The notes under the pieces were generated by a model. That model was not told the DNA's origin and did no database searches. It worked only from the letters and a program-made list of their open reading frames with translations. From Muriiphilus sp048268845 (lineage in GTDB: Bacteria > Pseudomonadota > Alphaproteobacteria > Rhodobacterales > Rhodobacteraceae): a stretch of 64,000 nt of DNA. The stretch lies in assembly GCA_048268845.1 (NCBI GenBank), contig JBLWUQ010000011.1, positions 1 through 64,000 of the forward strand, in the 5' to 3' direction. Shown here piece after piece: positions 35,668 through 45,067 of this stretch (its first letter is position 1; every line of letters begins with the position of its first letter). A program made the position numbers and the translations under genes.

Positions 35668-37473
35668 TCAGCGCAACAGCGGCGTGATGTTGCGCACGTT
35701 GGCGCGGCGGTTGCGCCGTTCGGCCTCGTTGGTGAGGATCTTCAACTCGCTTTCGCCATAGCCCTGGGTGATCAGGTTCTCGGGCGGCACGTTGAAATAC
35801 TCGGTCAGCGCCAGCGCCACGCTTTCGGCGCGCCGGTCCGACAGTGCGAGGTTGTAGCTCGCGTCGCCCACCGCGTCGGTATGCCCCTCGACAAGGAACA
35901 CCGCACCCGGCACTTCCTTGATCACCTCGCGGATCGCGATGCCGAGCCCGGCAAGCTGTTCGGCCTGGGTCGGCTTGATCACCGCCGAGCCGGTGTCGAA
36001 GGTGATCGCGTCGACCTCGATCAACGGGGCAAGGTCGCGAACCTGTTCGAACTGCCGGATCTGGCGCAGCGAGAAGCTGCGGCCGATATCCGCGTTCATC
36101 GAGGCCATGAGTGCGGCGCGCAGCGCGCCTTCATCATCCGCCGACAGGGTTTCGCGCGGCGCCGGGCGGTCCGCGATCACCACCCGGTCGACCGGCCGCG
36201 ACTCGATGGTGTCATCGAACAGCACATAGCTGCTGCCGTCCGGCAGCACGCGGGTCCGCTTCAGCGCCGTGCCGTTTGCCGCGCGGATGGTGATGATCCG
36301 CGTGCCGTCGGGCTGCGTCACCACGGTGCGCACCGAGCCGTCGTCGAAGGTGCGTGTCACCACCTCCGAGCCGGGGCGGCGCAGGGTTTCGTCGTCGTTC
36401 TTGAGCACCTCGAGCGTTCCGTCCGGGCGGCGCACGACGATGCGGTCGCCGGAGTTCGACACGACCTTGGCGCCGTTGTAGAGGATCGCACCGACCGCGA
36501 CCGCGCCCAGCCCGATCAGCAGAGCGCGTTCGAAATCGGACATGCCGCTGCGCGCCTCGGGCGCACGGTTCTCGGCGCCGACCTTGGTGTCGAATTCCTC
36601 GCTGGACGAGCGCGCGGCCTCCTCGGTCACTTCCTCGACGGTGACATTGGCATCGCCGCCGGCATCCATCGCCGCCTCGGGGTCTCCGCTGGCCTCGGCT
36701 TCGGCGTCGGCAGCGGCTGCCGCCGCGGCGGGCAGTTCGTCCATTGTCTCAAGGCCGGTCTCCGGGGTGGCATCCGGGCGCGGTTGCGGCGCGGTGGTGC
36801 CGGCTTCGGGCGTATCGCCCGTGCCTTGCTCGACCGCTGCATCGCTGTCATCCGCGGGGTGCGCGTCGGCGGGAGGCTCCTGCGTCGGCTTGTCCTCGGC
36901 GGGAGCTTCCACGACAGGAGCTTCCTCGGCAGGGGCTTCCACGGCAGGCACGTCCTCGGCCTTCGGCTCGTCGGCGGGTTTCACCTCTGCGGGCGGTTGC
37001 GGCTCCACGCTCGGCTGGTCCGGCGCCGGGGCTTCGTCGGCAATCGGCGCATCCGCTGGCGGTTCCGTGGCCTGCGGGTCTTCGGCAGGCACGGGGTCGC
37101 CAGCCTCGGGGTCGACGCCGAGCAGATCCTCGACGGCCTCGCCGGTTTCCTCGATCACGGTGTCCAGAAGCGACTTGTCCTCCGCTGCCGCCTCGCCCTC
37201 TGCCGGCGCGTCCGCGGGAGCTTCTTCCACCGCGGGCGGTGCTTCGGCGGCGGGTTCCTCCTGCCCTTCACCAGCGGTCAGCTTCCAGCGCGCCAGCGCC
37301 GCGGCATCCTCGATCACCGTGCCGTCTTCGAGCACGCAGGGGAACGGCCCCATCACGTCACAGGCTTCAAGCCCGGCCCCTTCGCCTTGCGAGGACTGGC
37401 CGATTGCAGGCGGTGCCATCATCGCGGCGCAAAGCGCCAGGACCGAGGTGGATTTCAGGGCATTGGTCAACAT
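35668..37473 (-). CDS. OmpA-family cell-envelope protein with long acidic linker
   Basis: A 601-aa protein with a signal peptide (about 1-26). An early Cys pair (EACDVMGPFPCVLEDGTV) precedes roughly 210 residues of Ala/Pro/Glu/Asp low complexity. A hydrophobic segment (about 310-330, ALLIGLGAVAVGAILY) follows. The OmpA-like C-terminal domain has ITFDTGSAVI, LVEGHTDAVGDASYNLALSDRRAESVA and the diaminopimelate-contact DRRA..V pattern. It likely tethers the outer membrane to peptidoglycan. The ATG at 37473 has GGAG seven bases upstream; GTG 37479 is too close to that site. Confidence 0.88.
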   Translation of the reverse strand: MLTNALKSTSVLALCAAMMAPPAIGQSSQGEGAGLEACDVMGPFPCVLEDGTVIEDAAALARWKLTAGEGQEEPAAEAPPAVEEAPADAPAEGEAAAEDKSLLDTVIEETGEAVEDLLGVDPEAGDPVPAEDPQATEPPADAPIADEAPAPDQPSVEPQPPAEVKPADEPKAEDVPAVEAPAEEAPVVEAPAEDKPTQEPPADAHPADDSDAAVEQGTGDTPEAGTTAPQPRPDATPETGLETMDELPAAAAAAADAEAEASGDPEAAMDAGGDANVTVEEVTEEAARSSSEEFDTKVGAENRAPEARSGMSDFERALLIGLGAVAVGAILYNGAKVVSNSGDRIVVRRPDGTLEVLKNDDETLRRPGSEVVTRTFDDGSVRTVVTQPDGTRIITIRAANGTALKRTRVLPDGSSYVLFDDTIESRPVDRVVIADRPAPRETLSADDEGALRAALMASMNADIGRSFSLRQIRQFEQVRDLAPLIEVDAITFDTGSAVIKPTQAEQLAGLGIAIREVIKEVPGAVFLVEGHTDAVGDASYNLALSDRRAESVALALTEYFNVPPENLITQGYGESELKILTNEAERRNRRANVRNITPLLR

Positions 37474-37640
37474 AGGCACACTCCTTGCGTGGCCCGCGGC
37501 TGCGGGCAGGTCTGGGAGACTAACACATCGCGGTGAGCGAAAGTTCCAATCACGCTTTCGCGTGGGCGGGTTACCGCCTGTCGAGCGCGCATGCGCCGCA
37601 GCCTTCCGGCCACGGCGCAGGCATCCGGTCTGATCCGGTA

Positions 37641-38423
37641 TCAGGCGGCGGCGGCAACCGCGCGCCGGGTCATCACGCCGATCAGGTGAGCGCGATACTC
37701 GGGCGCGCCGTGGATGTCGCCGATCATGCCGTCAGCCGCGACCGACAGCCCGTCAAGCGCCTCGGGCGCGAAGTTCGAGGCGAGTGCGGCCTCGGCCTCG
37801 GACCAGCGGAACACGCCCGATTCCGACGCGCCCGTGACGGCGACGCGCACGCCGTCCTTGCCCTTCGAGACGAACACGCCGACCAGCGCGAAGCGCGAGG
37901 CGGGTTGGTCGAACTTCACATAGGCGGCCTTGTCGGGGATCGGGAACCTCACTGCCGTGATGATTTCGCCCTCGTCCAGTGCGGTCTCGAAGAGGCCAAT
38001 GAAGAAATCATCCGCCGCAATCTCGCGCGCGTTGGTGACGATGGTCGCGCGCGAGCCGAGCACGCCCGCGGGATAGCAGGCGGAGGGGTCGTTATTGGCG
38101 AGCGAGCCGCCGATGGTGCCCCGGTTGCGCACATGCGGATCACCGATGCCACCGGCGAGGCTCGCCAGCCCCGGAAAGTCTTTCTGCCGGGCCACCTCGG
38201 CATGGGTGGTCGCAGCGCCGATGGTCAGGACACCGCCCGAGGCCGACATGCCCTTGAGCGCGTCGATCCGGCTCAGCGAGACCAGTTTCCCCGGCATCGC
38301 CAGCCGTTGGCGCAGCGTCGGGATAAGCGTCTGGCCGCCCGCGAGCGCCTGCGCCTCGCCACCCGCCAGCGCCGCGACCGCCTCATCCAGGGTCGTGGGC
38401 CGTTCAAGGTCGAATGCATACAT
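37641..38423 (-). CDS. coxM: FAD-binding (medium) subunit of a CO-dehydrogenase-like Mo hydroxylase
   Basis: A 260-aa subunit of the xanthine-dehydrogenase family. FAD motifs are AGGQTLIPTLRQRL (about 28-41) and a GGIGDPHVRNRGTIGGSLANNDPSA stretch (about 90-114), which are typical of CoxM. It passes electrons from the FeS subunit to the quinone or another acceptor. It is the last gene of the coxS-orf-coxL-coxM order, 12 bases after coxL. The final residues are alanine-rich. The name follows the cluster; the true substrate may not be CO. Confidence 0.9.
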   Translation of the reverse strand: MYAFDLERPTTLDEAVAALAGGEAQALAGGQTLIPTLRQRLAMPGKLVSLSRIDALKGMSASGGVLTIGAATTHAEVARQKDFPGLASLAGGIGDPHVRNRGTIGGSLANNDPSACYPAGVLGSRATIVTNAREIAADDFFIGLFETALDEGEIITAVRFPIPDKAAYVKFDQPASRFALVGVFVSKGKDGVRVAVTGASESGVFRWSEAEAALASNFAPEALDGLSVAADGMIGDIHGAPEYRAHLIGVMTRRAVAAAA

Positions 38424-38435
38424 GTCCTGTCCTCC

Positions 38436-40799
38436 TCAGCCCTGCATCGCCGTCCAGACGCGCGAGGGCGTCAGAGGCATGTCGATATGGGTGATGTCCT
38501 GGCCCGCGCGTCTCAGCGCATCGACCACGGCGTTGACCACGGCGGGCGGCGAGCCGATGGCGCCCGCCTCGCCGCAGCCCTTCACGCCCAAGGGGTTGTG
38601 GGTGCAGGGCGTCTGGCAGGAGTGATCCACGTTGTAGAACGGCAGATCGTCGGCGCGCGGCATGGTGTAGTCCATGTAGCTGCCGTTCAGAAGCTGGCCG
38701 TTCTCGTCATAGACCGCGCCTTCCAGCAGCGCCTGGCCGATGCCCTGGCCGATGCCGCCATGCACCTGCCCGTCGACGATCATCGGGTTGATGATGTTGC
38801 CGAAATCATCCGCGGCCGAGAAACGCTCGATCGTGACCTTGCCGGTTTCGGGGTCAACCTCGACCTCGCAGGCATAGGCGCCGGCCGGATAGGTGAAGTT
38901 GTTGGGGTCATAGAAGGCGGTTTCCTCAAGCCCCGGCTCCAGATCCGTGAGCGGATAGTTGTGCGGCACATAGGCCGCCAGCGTCACGTCACCCCAGGCC
39001 ACCGACTTGTCGGTGCCGGCGACGGTGAACTGGCCGTCCTTCAACTCGATGTCGCCGTCCGAGGCCTCCATCAGATGCGCCGCGATCTTTTTCGCCTTGG
39101 CGATGATCTTCTCGGTCGCGCGAACCATGGCGCTGCCACCCACCGCCAGCGAGCGCGAGCCATAGGTGCCCATGCCCATCGGGGTGTTGGCGGTGTCGCC
39201 GTGCACGATCTCGATCATCGAGGGGTCGATGCCGATCATGCTGGCCACGACCTGCGGAAAGGCGGTCTCGTGCCCCTGCCCGTGGCTGTGGCTGCCGGTC
39301 ATCACCACCAGCCCGCCGGTGGCGTTCACCCGCACCGTGGCGCTTTCATAAAGCCCGGCGCGCGCGCCAAGCTGGCCGACGAGGTTCGACGGCGCGATGC
39401 CGCAGGCCTCGATATAGCAGTTCACGCCCAGCCCGCGCAGCTTGCCGCGCGCTTTCGACTCGGCCAGCCGCTTTTCGAACCCGGCGAGGTCGGCGATTTC
39501 CTCGAGCTTGTCCATCGTCGCGACGTAGTCGCCGGTGTCGTATTCCACCGCGACCGGGGTGGCATAGGGAAACTCGGTGATGAAGTTCTGCCGCCTCAGC
39601 GCAATCGGATCGACGCCCAGTTCCAGCGCCGCCTTGTCGATCACCCGCTCAAGCTGATAGGTCGCCTCGGGCCGTCCGGCGCCGCGATAGGCATCGACCG
39701 GCACCGTGTTGGTGAACACCGCCTTGACGTTCACGTAGATCAGCGGGGTCTTGTAGTTCCCCGCCATCAGGACGCCGTGCAGCCAGGTCGGCACCGACGG
39801 CGCGAAGGTCGAGAGATACGCGCCCATGTTGGCGTGGGTATCCGTGCGCAGCGCGGTGAAGTTGTTGTCGCCGTCCAGCGCAAGCTGGATCGTCGTGACA
39901 TGATCGCGGCCATGGCAGTCGGTGATGAAGGCCTCGGAGCGGGACGAAGTCCATTTCACCGGCCGGCGAAGCTGTTTCGCGGCGAAGGTGCAGAAGGCTT
40001 CCTCGGCATAGTGGAAGATCTTCGAGCCAAAGCCGCCGCCCACGTCGGGCGAGATTACCCTGAGCTTGTGCTCGGGAATGCCCAGCACGAAGGCACCCAT
40101 CAACAGGCGGATGACGTGCGGGTTCTGGCTGGTGGTGTAGAGCGTGCTCTCGTCGCTGTGGGACGCGTAGTCGCCAATGGCCACGCGCGGCTCCATCGGG
40201 TTGGCGACGAGCCGCTGGTTGACCAGGTCGAGCGTGGTGACGTGCGCTGCGTTCTGGAACGCCTCCTCGACGGCAGCCTTGTTCTCCTCGACGAAGCCCC
40301 AGTCGTAGCAGAGGTTGCTGGTCAGATCGTCGTGCACCTTCGGCGCGCCGTCCTTCAGCCCGGCCTTCATGTCGATGACGGCGGGCAGTTCCTCGATATC
40401 AAGCTCGATCGCCTCGGCGGCGTCGCGCGCCTGATCGGGCGTCTCGGCCACCACGGCGGCGATCGGATCGCCGACATGGCGCACCTTGCCCTGTGCCAGC
40501 ACCGGGTGCGCCGGCTCCTGCATCGGGTTGCCATGGCGGTCGGTCACCTGCCAGCCGCAGGGCAGCCCGCCGACATCCGCGAAATCCGCCCCGGTAAAGA
40601 CCCGCACCACGCCGGGCATCGCCGCGGCAGCCTTGGTGTCGACCGAGTTGATACGGCCATGCGCCACGGACGAGCGCAGGAAATGCGCGTAAAGCTGGCC
40701 CCTCACGTTGATGTCGTCGGTATACCGGCCCTTGCCGGTCAGGAACCGAACATCCTCGCGCCGTTTGTTCGGCGCACCGATGCCTCCGTCTGCGGGCAT
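38436..40799 (-). CDS. coxL: Mo-containing large subunit, form II CO-dehydrogenase-like
   Basis: A 787-aa molybdopterin-cytosine-dinucleotide subunit. The active-site loop reads AYRGAGR (residues 370-376), which defines form II (putative) CODH. Form I enzymes proven to oxidise CO have AYRCSFR with a Cys carrying the Cu-S-Mo bridge, missing here. The catalytic Glu motif GCGEAG and cofactor motifs DVGGGFGSK and GQGIGQALLEG are present. It is therefore probably a hydroxylase for an unidentified substrate. It lies between a small secreted protein gene and coxM. Confidence 0.92.
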   Translation of the reverse strand: MPADGGIGAPNKRREDVRFLTGKGRYTDDINVRGQLYAHFLRSSVAHGRINSVDTKAAAAMPGVVRVFTGADFADVGGLPCGWQVTDRHGNPMQEPAHPVLAQGKVRHVGDPIAAVVAETPDQARDAAEAIELDIEELPAVIDMKAGLKDGAPKVHDDLTSNLCYDWGFVEENKAAVEEAFQNAAHVTTLDLVNQRLVANPMEPRVAIGDYASHSDESTLYTTSQNPHVIRLLMGAFVLGIPEHKLRVISPDVGGGFGSKIFHYAEEAFCTFAAKQLRRPVKWTSSRSEAFITDCHGRDHVTTIQLALDGDNNFTALRTDTHANMGAYLSTFAPSVPTWLHGVLMAGNYKTPLIYVNVKAVFTNTVPVDAYRGAGRPEATYQLERVIDKAALELGVDPIALRRQNFITEFPYATPVAVEYDTGDYVATMDKLEEIADLAGFEKRLAESKARGKLRGLGVNCYIEACGIAPSNLVGQLGARAGLYESATVRVNATGGLVVMTGSHSHGQGHETAFPQVVASMIGIDPSMIEIVHGDTANTPMGMGTYGSRSLAVGGSAMVRATEKIIAKAKKIAAHLMEASDGDIELKDGQFTVAGTDKSVAWGDVTLAAYVPHNYPLTDLEPGLEETAFYDPNNFTYPAGAYACEVEVDPETGKVTIERFSAADDFGNIINPMIVDGQVHGGIGQGIGQALLEGAVYDENGQLLNGSYMDYTMPRADDLPFYNVDHSCQTPCTHNPLGVKGCGEAGAIGSPPAVVNAVVDALRRAGQDITHIDMPLTPSRVWTAMQG

Positions 40800-40902
40800 G
40801 TCTCATCCTCCCTGATTGCGCGTCCGGGGCCCGCACGCGGCGGGCCCAAGACCATGCTTTTTCATGCTTGCCCGGGTTGATCCGGGGAGCGGGCTTTGCG
40901 CC

Positions 40903-41253
40903 CTAGTATTCGTTCCAGTAGTCGACCAGCCGCTGCGCCGCCTCACCGCGCGGCGCGCTGTCGGATTCGCTCTGCACCACGAGGATCGCGAAAACCTGGT
41001 TGTCCGACGACGGGCACATGATCACCACGTCCTGCAAACCCGGCTCGAGGTCATAGCCATAGAGCGACCAGGTGTCCTCGCCGGTCGACCCGCCGCCATG
41101 CGCGAAGATATAGCGGTTGATGACGGTGCGGCCCTTCTCCATGCAGGCATTGGTCGAGGACATGGTCTCGAGATGGGTGATCGACCAGCCTTCCGCCATC
41201 GCGGGAAGCGCAAGGACGCTCAGGCCGAGCGCGAGGGTTACGGAACGAATCAT
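40903..41253 (-). CDS. Small secreted protein embedded in the cox cluster
   Basis: A 116-aa protein with a signal peptide (IRSVTLALGLSVLALPAMA). The mature chain of about 96 residues has two cysteines (NACMEKG and VIMCPSS), likely one disulfide, and many aromatic residues. I do not recognise the family. Its ATG overlaps the coxS stop (ATGA), so it is translationally coupled to the FeS subunit, yet the Mo hydroxylase is cytoplasmic. It may act on the substrate in the periplasm or be an unrelated passenger. A gap of 103 bases separates it from coxL. Confidence 0.8.
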   Translation of the reverse strand: MIRSVTLALGLSVLALPAMAEGWSITHLETMSSTNACMEKGRTVINRYIFAHGGGSTGEDTWSLYGYDLEPGLQDVVIMCPSSDNQVFAILVVQSESDSAPRGEAAQRLVDYWNEY

Positions 41254-41735
41254 GCGGCAATCTCCTTGGAAATGTCCTGACCCGAGGCCGCCAGGATAGC
41301 TTTGACAATGTTATGGTACCCCGTACAACGGCACAGATTGCCCGAAAGATAGGCGCGCACATCGGCCTCGGTAGGCTTGGGATTCTCTTTCAGAAGGGCG
41401 GCGGCGGTCATCACCATGCCGGGGGTGCAGAAACCGCACTGAAGCCCGTGATGGTCCTGAAACGCCTGCTGGATCACACCGAGCGAGCCGTCTTCATTGG
41501 CCATGCCCTCGATTGTCGCAACCTCGGCGCCATCGGCCTCGAGCGCGAACATGTTGCAGCTTTTGACCGACTTGCCGTCGACATGCACGGTGCAGGCACC
41601 GCACTGGCCGGTGTCGCAGCCGACATGGGTGCCGGTCAGTTCCAGCGTGTCGCGCAGGAAGGTCGACAACAGCGTGCGCCCCTCCACCTCGCCGGAGCGC
41701 TGCGCGCCGTTCACGGTCATGGTGACCTTGGTCAT
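41250..41735 (-). CDS. coxS: 2Fe-2S small subunit of the Mo hydroxylase
   Basis: A 161-aa subunit with two [2Fe-2S] sites. The plant-type ferredoxin motif is HVGCDTGQCGACTVHVDGKSVKSC (four Cys) and the C-terminal helical domain has CGFCTPGM and NLCRCTGY. It passes electrons from the Mo centre to FAD. It is the first gene of the structural cluster, 141 bases downstream of the molybdopterin-binding protein gene, so it may have its own promoter there. AGGGAGGA precedes the ATG. Confidence 0.94.
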   Translation of the reverse strand: MTKVTMTVNGAQRSGEVEGRTLLSTFLRDTLELTGTHVGCDTGQCGACTVHVDGKSVKSCNMFALEADGAEVATIEGMANEDGSLGVIQQAFQDHHGLQCGFCTPGMVMTAAALLKENPKPTEADVRAYLSGNLCRCTGYHNIVKAILAASGQDISKEIAA

Positions 41736-41876
41736 CTGGTCCTCCCTGATTTTTTATCTTTCGATCAGTTAAGCACCGAAATCATGCTTTGAGAACACCC
41801 GATTTCGGGAATCTTTCCGGCAACACCTTGAGCGAAAGCGATTTTGTGTTTGCAACGGTGAAACCGCCCGCCTGCC

Positions 41877-42878
41877 TCAGCCTTCGCGAGGCTGGCGCCG
41901 ACCCGGCATTTCCTTGAGCAGACCGCCAACCCCCATGCGGGCAATGTCATCCGCGTCGACCGCCTGCCCGGCGGCGAGGCGCTCGAGCACCCAATCGGCG
42001 CCGTTGAGCGCGGGCGAGCGCGAACAGCCCGGAAGGCCGATCATCGGCCGCCCGTCCGCCATGGTGCCGTGAAACAGCAGGTTGCCCGGATCGACCGGCA
42101 GGCCGAATCGCGCGACCTGCCCCCCGGCCCGGCGCAGCGCCTCGGGGCCGACGTCGCGCGGGTCGGACGTGGCCGAGGCGGTCAGGACCAGCACCATCGG
42201 CGCGGTCTCGGCGGCCAGCGCCCGGCTCAGCGCCTCGATCTCGTGCGGCACGGTCGTGACCCCGGACAGCCGCATCCCCAGCGCGGTCAGCCGCGCCTCG
42301 ATCGCGCGGGTGCCCTTGCCGGTCTCCTCGCTCGATCCGGCCTCGTGGCTGGTGACGATCAGCGCGGCCTCGGGCACCACCACCGGGGCCAGCGAAATGG
42401 CGCCCCGTCCGGCCTGCGACGCCGCCTCGACCGAGGCGCGCGCCAGCCCATAGGGGATGATCTTGACCGTCGCGACCATCTGGCCCTTTTCCATGCGCTG
42501 CCAGGGCTGGACCGTGGCCAGCGTGATCATCTCGTCGGCGGCATTGACCGCGACCAGCCTTTCGGGGTCGAGCCGGGCCAGCCCGATCCGGTCGGCATGG
42601 ATATTGACCCGCCCGGTATGCGGCGGCGCGATGCGCAGGCCGACCGCCTCGGGGTCGGGCACCAGCGCATTGGCGATCGCCAGGGCCGCGTCGTTCTCGC
42701 CGATGTCGTCAGGCCCAAGTCGCGCCACCGTGACCTCGGCCAGACCCGCCGCCGCCAGCGCCGCCAGATCTTCAGGCCCCAGCACGATCCCCTTTTTCAG
42801 CCGCTTGCCCGGCACCTTGACCGAATGTGCCAGCACCGCGCCGCCTGCCTGCGCGACCGGAACCGGCCCGAATTCCAT
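41877..42878 (-). CDS. Molybdopterin-binding protein (MoeA/MogA-like domain)
   Basis: A 333-aa protein. The N-terminal half (LAHSVKVPGKRLKKGIVLGPEDLAALAAAGL) resembles the MoeA-type 'SAF-like' region. The C-terminal half carries an MPT-binding fold (VLVLTASATSDPRDVGPEALRRAGGQVARFGLPVDPGNLLFHGTMADGRPMIGLPG). Proteins of this kind occur beside XdhC and Mo hydroxylases and are thought to help insert or modify the cofactor. The start overlaps the xdhC stop by one base. It lacks some MoeA domains, so it is not a housekeeping MoeA. Confidence 0.85.
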   Translation of the reverse strand: MEFGPVPVAQAGGAVLAHSVKVPGKRLKKGIVLGPEDLAALAAAGLAEVTVARLGPDDIGENDAALAIANALVPDPEAVGLRIAPPHTGRVNIHADRIGLARLDPERLVAVNAADEMITLATVQPWQRMEKGQMVATVKIIPYGLARASVEAASQAGRGAISLAPVVVPEAALIVTSHEAGSSEETGKGTRAIEARLTALGMRLSGVTTVPHEIEALSRALAAETAPMVLVLTASATSDPRDVGPEALRRAGGQVARFGLPVDPGNLLFHGTMADGRPMIGLPGCSRSPALNGADWVLERLAAGQAVDADDIARMGVGGLLKEMPGRRQPREG

Positions 42879-43849
42879 CAGCCTTGCCTCAGCGTCTGGG
42901 TGATCTCGGCCAGCACCGAAATCGCGATCTCGGCGGGCGATTTCGCCCCGAGCGCAAGGCCCACGGGCGCATGGATGCGCGCGATCTGCGCCTCGGTGAT
43001 GCCGCGCGCGCGCAGCCGCTCCAGCCGTTTGGCGTGGGTGCGCGACGATCCGAGACAGCCGAGATAGAACGCCTCCGAGGCGAGCGCCGCCTCGATTGCC
43101 GGATCGTCGATCTTGGGGTCGTGGCTCAGCGTCACGACGGCGGTACGGGCATCGAGGCCGTAATCGGGCAAGACCTCGTCGGGATAATCCTCGCGGATGT
43201 CCTCGCCGGGAAAGCGGTGTTCGGCGGCAAACGCGCCACGCGGGTCGATGATCAGGGGGTCATAGCCCATGAGCCGCGCCATCGGCACCAGCGCCTGCGC
43301 GATATGCACGGCACCGACCACCACCATGCGCAGCGGCGGATTGTGGATTGCAACGAAGGTCTGCCCGTCCTCCTCGACGCCCGAACGATCGGTGCGAAAC
43401 CGGGCCGGGAACTCGTCTACAGCCGCCAGCCGCCGGTCCCATGTTTCAAGATCGACCACATAGCCCACCGGCTTGCGCGCCGCGCGCGCCGCGACCACAT
43501 CGGCCAGCATCGCCTCGGGCAGTTGCGCGCCCACCGGCTCGACCAGCACGCGGATCGTGCCGCCACAGGCCAGCCCGACCGCAAAGGCGCTGTCGTCGGA
43601 CACGCCGAAGGTCAGAAGCCGCGACGTGCCGTCCGCCAGAGCCTCGCCGGCCTCGAGCACCACCGCGCCCTCGACACAGCCACCCGACACCGAGCCCTGA
43701 ATCTCGCCCGCGCCGGAAACGACCAACTGGCTGCCCACCGGTCGCGGGGCCGAGCCCCAGGTCTCGACCACGGTGGCCAGAACCGCGCCCCTGCCCGCCC
43801 GGTGCCAGTCGAGCGCCAGCGCGGGAATATCGTCGAGTGTCTCGGTCAT
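42878..43849 (-). CDS. XdhC/CoxI family molybdenum-cofactor chaperone
   Basis: A 323-aa protein of the XdhC/CoxI type, which binds sulfurated molybdopterin and hands it to xanthine-dehydrogenase-family enzymes. It has the N-terminal GSAPRPVGSQLVV (about 32-44) and GSVSGGCVEGAV (about 52-63), and the Rossmann-like C-terminal half (VVVGAVHIAQALVPMARLMGYDPLIIDPR ... YLGCLGSSRTHAKR). ATG 43849 is preceded by GGGAGA; an upstream GTG-type start adds ten residues. It is probably the first gene of the cluster that serves coxL. Confidence 0.9.
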   Translation of the reverse strand: MTETLDDIPALALDWHRAGRGAVLATVVETWGSAPRPVGSQLVVSGAGEIQGSVSGGCVEGAVVLEAGEALADGTSRLLTFGVSDDSAFAVGLACGGTIRVLVEPVGAQLPEAMLADVVAARAARKPVGYVVDLETWDRRLAAVDEFPARFRTDRSGVEEDGQTFVAIHNPPLRMVVVGAVHIAQALVPMARLMGYDPLIIDPRGAFAAEHRFPGEDIREDYPDEVLPDYGLDARTAVVTLSHDPKIDDPAIEAALASEAFYLGCLGSSRTHAKRLERLRARGITEAQIARIHAPVGLALGAKSPAEIAISVLAEITQTLRQG

Positions 43850-43912
43850 CTGCGTCTCCCTCGCGGCCAATGGTGGCACTCTGTCAGGGGCGACGCAAGA
43901 TGTCCGTGGCGG

Positions 43913-45067
43913 CTATTGGTCGTCGCGCCCGGCCTCGATCTCGCGCCAGCGCGCGACGTTGCGGTTGTGCTCGTCCAGCGTGGCGGCGAAGGCATGACCG
44001 CCGCTTCCGTCGGCAACGAAGAAGATGAAGTCGGTCGTGGCCGGGTTCAGCGCCGCATTGATCGAGGCGATGCCGGGGTTGGCGATCGGGGTCGGCGGCA
44101 TCCCGTCGATCACGTAGGTGTTATAGGGCGTCTCGCCGCGAAGCTCGCTCTGACGCAGGCCACGGCCCAGCACGCCCTGCCCCTTGGTGATGCCGTAGAT
44201 CACCGTCGGGTCGGTCTGCAGTTTCATGCCGCGTTCCAGCCGGTTGATGAAGACCGAGGCCACCGTGTCGCGCTCTTCCGGCACGCCGGTTTCCTTCTCG
44301 ACGATCGAGGCCATGATCAGCGCCTCCTCGGGCGTGTCATAGGGCAGCCCGTCGGCGCGGTTGGCCCAGGCCTCGGCAAGCCGGACGTCCTGTGTGGCGA
44401 TCATGCGCGCGATCACGTCCTCGCGCTTGTCGCCCGGCCGCACCTCATAGCTGAACGGCGCCAGCCTACCCTCGGGCGGCACCTCGGCGATCTCGCCCGT
44501 CAACACGTCGATGCCGCGCAGCGCCTCGACGATCTGCCAGCTTGTCGTGCCCTCGGCCACCGCGATGCGGAACCGGGTATCGGCCTCGTCGCGCAGCCGC
44601 AGGTAGTCGGCCGGAATGGTCTCGGCATCGGGGGCGAACTCGACCCGCGTGACAAAGCGTTCGGTGGAGGGATCAAGCTCGCGCACCTGGATGTCGGAGG
44701 CGGTGACGCCGATCCGGTAGACGATCTCGGTGCCGCAGGTCGAGGCGCCGCCACGGGTGACGATATCCACGATCTCGGCCATCGAGGCGCCTTGCGGCAC
44801 CAGGAACGAGCCGGCCTTGAGCTGGGACGTCTTGCCGGCATAATCGGCCCCGATGCGGAAGATCGCCGCCGATGTGACCGCGTCCTGCTCGGCCAGCGTG
44901 TCGGCCACGCGCCGGAAGGTCGAACCGGATTCGACCTTCAGGCAGATCGCGGCCTCGAGCGGGCCGGGGTCGTGGTATTGCCGCTGGCCCCAGGCCACCA
45001 GCCCGCCGACCACCAGAAGCACCACGACCATCAGCGAAAGTGCAGTCGAGGCGATGTTGCGCCACAT
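43913..45067 (-). CDS. mltG: Endolytic murein transglycosylase
   Basis: A 384-aa YceG/MltG protein that cleaves nascent peptidoglycan strands. A single N-terminal membrane anchor (about 7-27) leads to the LysM-like region (about 45-100) and the catalytic domain with Glu in IMASIVEKETGVPEER, followed by TDPTVIYGI and NTYVIDGMPPTPIANPG. The first base of its ATG is also the last base of the fabF stop (TGATG), so the pair is coupled. The fabF-mltG pairing recurs in many proteobacteria. Confidence 0.95.
   Translation of the reverse strand: MWRNIASTALSLMVVVLLVVGGLVAWGQRQYHDPGPLEAAICLKVESGSTFRRVADTLAEQDAVTSAAIFRIGADYAGKTSQLKAGSFLVPQGASMAEIVDIVTRGGASTCGTEIVYRIGVTASDIQVRELDPSTERFVTRVEFAPDAETIPADYLRLRDEADTRFRIAVAEGTTSWQIVEALRGIDVLTGEIAEVPPEGRLAPFSYEVRPGDKREDVIARMIATQDVRLAEAWANRADGLPYDTPEEALIMASIVEKETGVPEERDTVASVFINRLERGMKLQTDPTVIYGITKGQGVLGRGLRQSELRGETPYNTYVIDGMPPTPIANPGIASINAALNPATTDFIFFVADGSGGHAFAATLDEHNRNVARWREIEAGRDDQ

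Noticed and set aside
36627..37473. Repeat-like GC tract in the OmpA-family gene as a possible CRISPR or VNTR
   Set aside because: The repetition is irregular codon-level Pro/Ala/Glu low complexity with no constant repeat-spacer spacing.
37533..40880. Plus-strand open frame of 1115 codons opposite the cox genes
   Set aside because: It is antisense to coxM and coxL, whose motifs are unmistakable. Its translation is rich in Arg, His and Gly with no family signature, typical of a GC-rich shadow frame.
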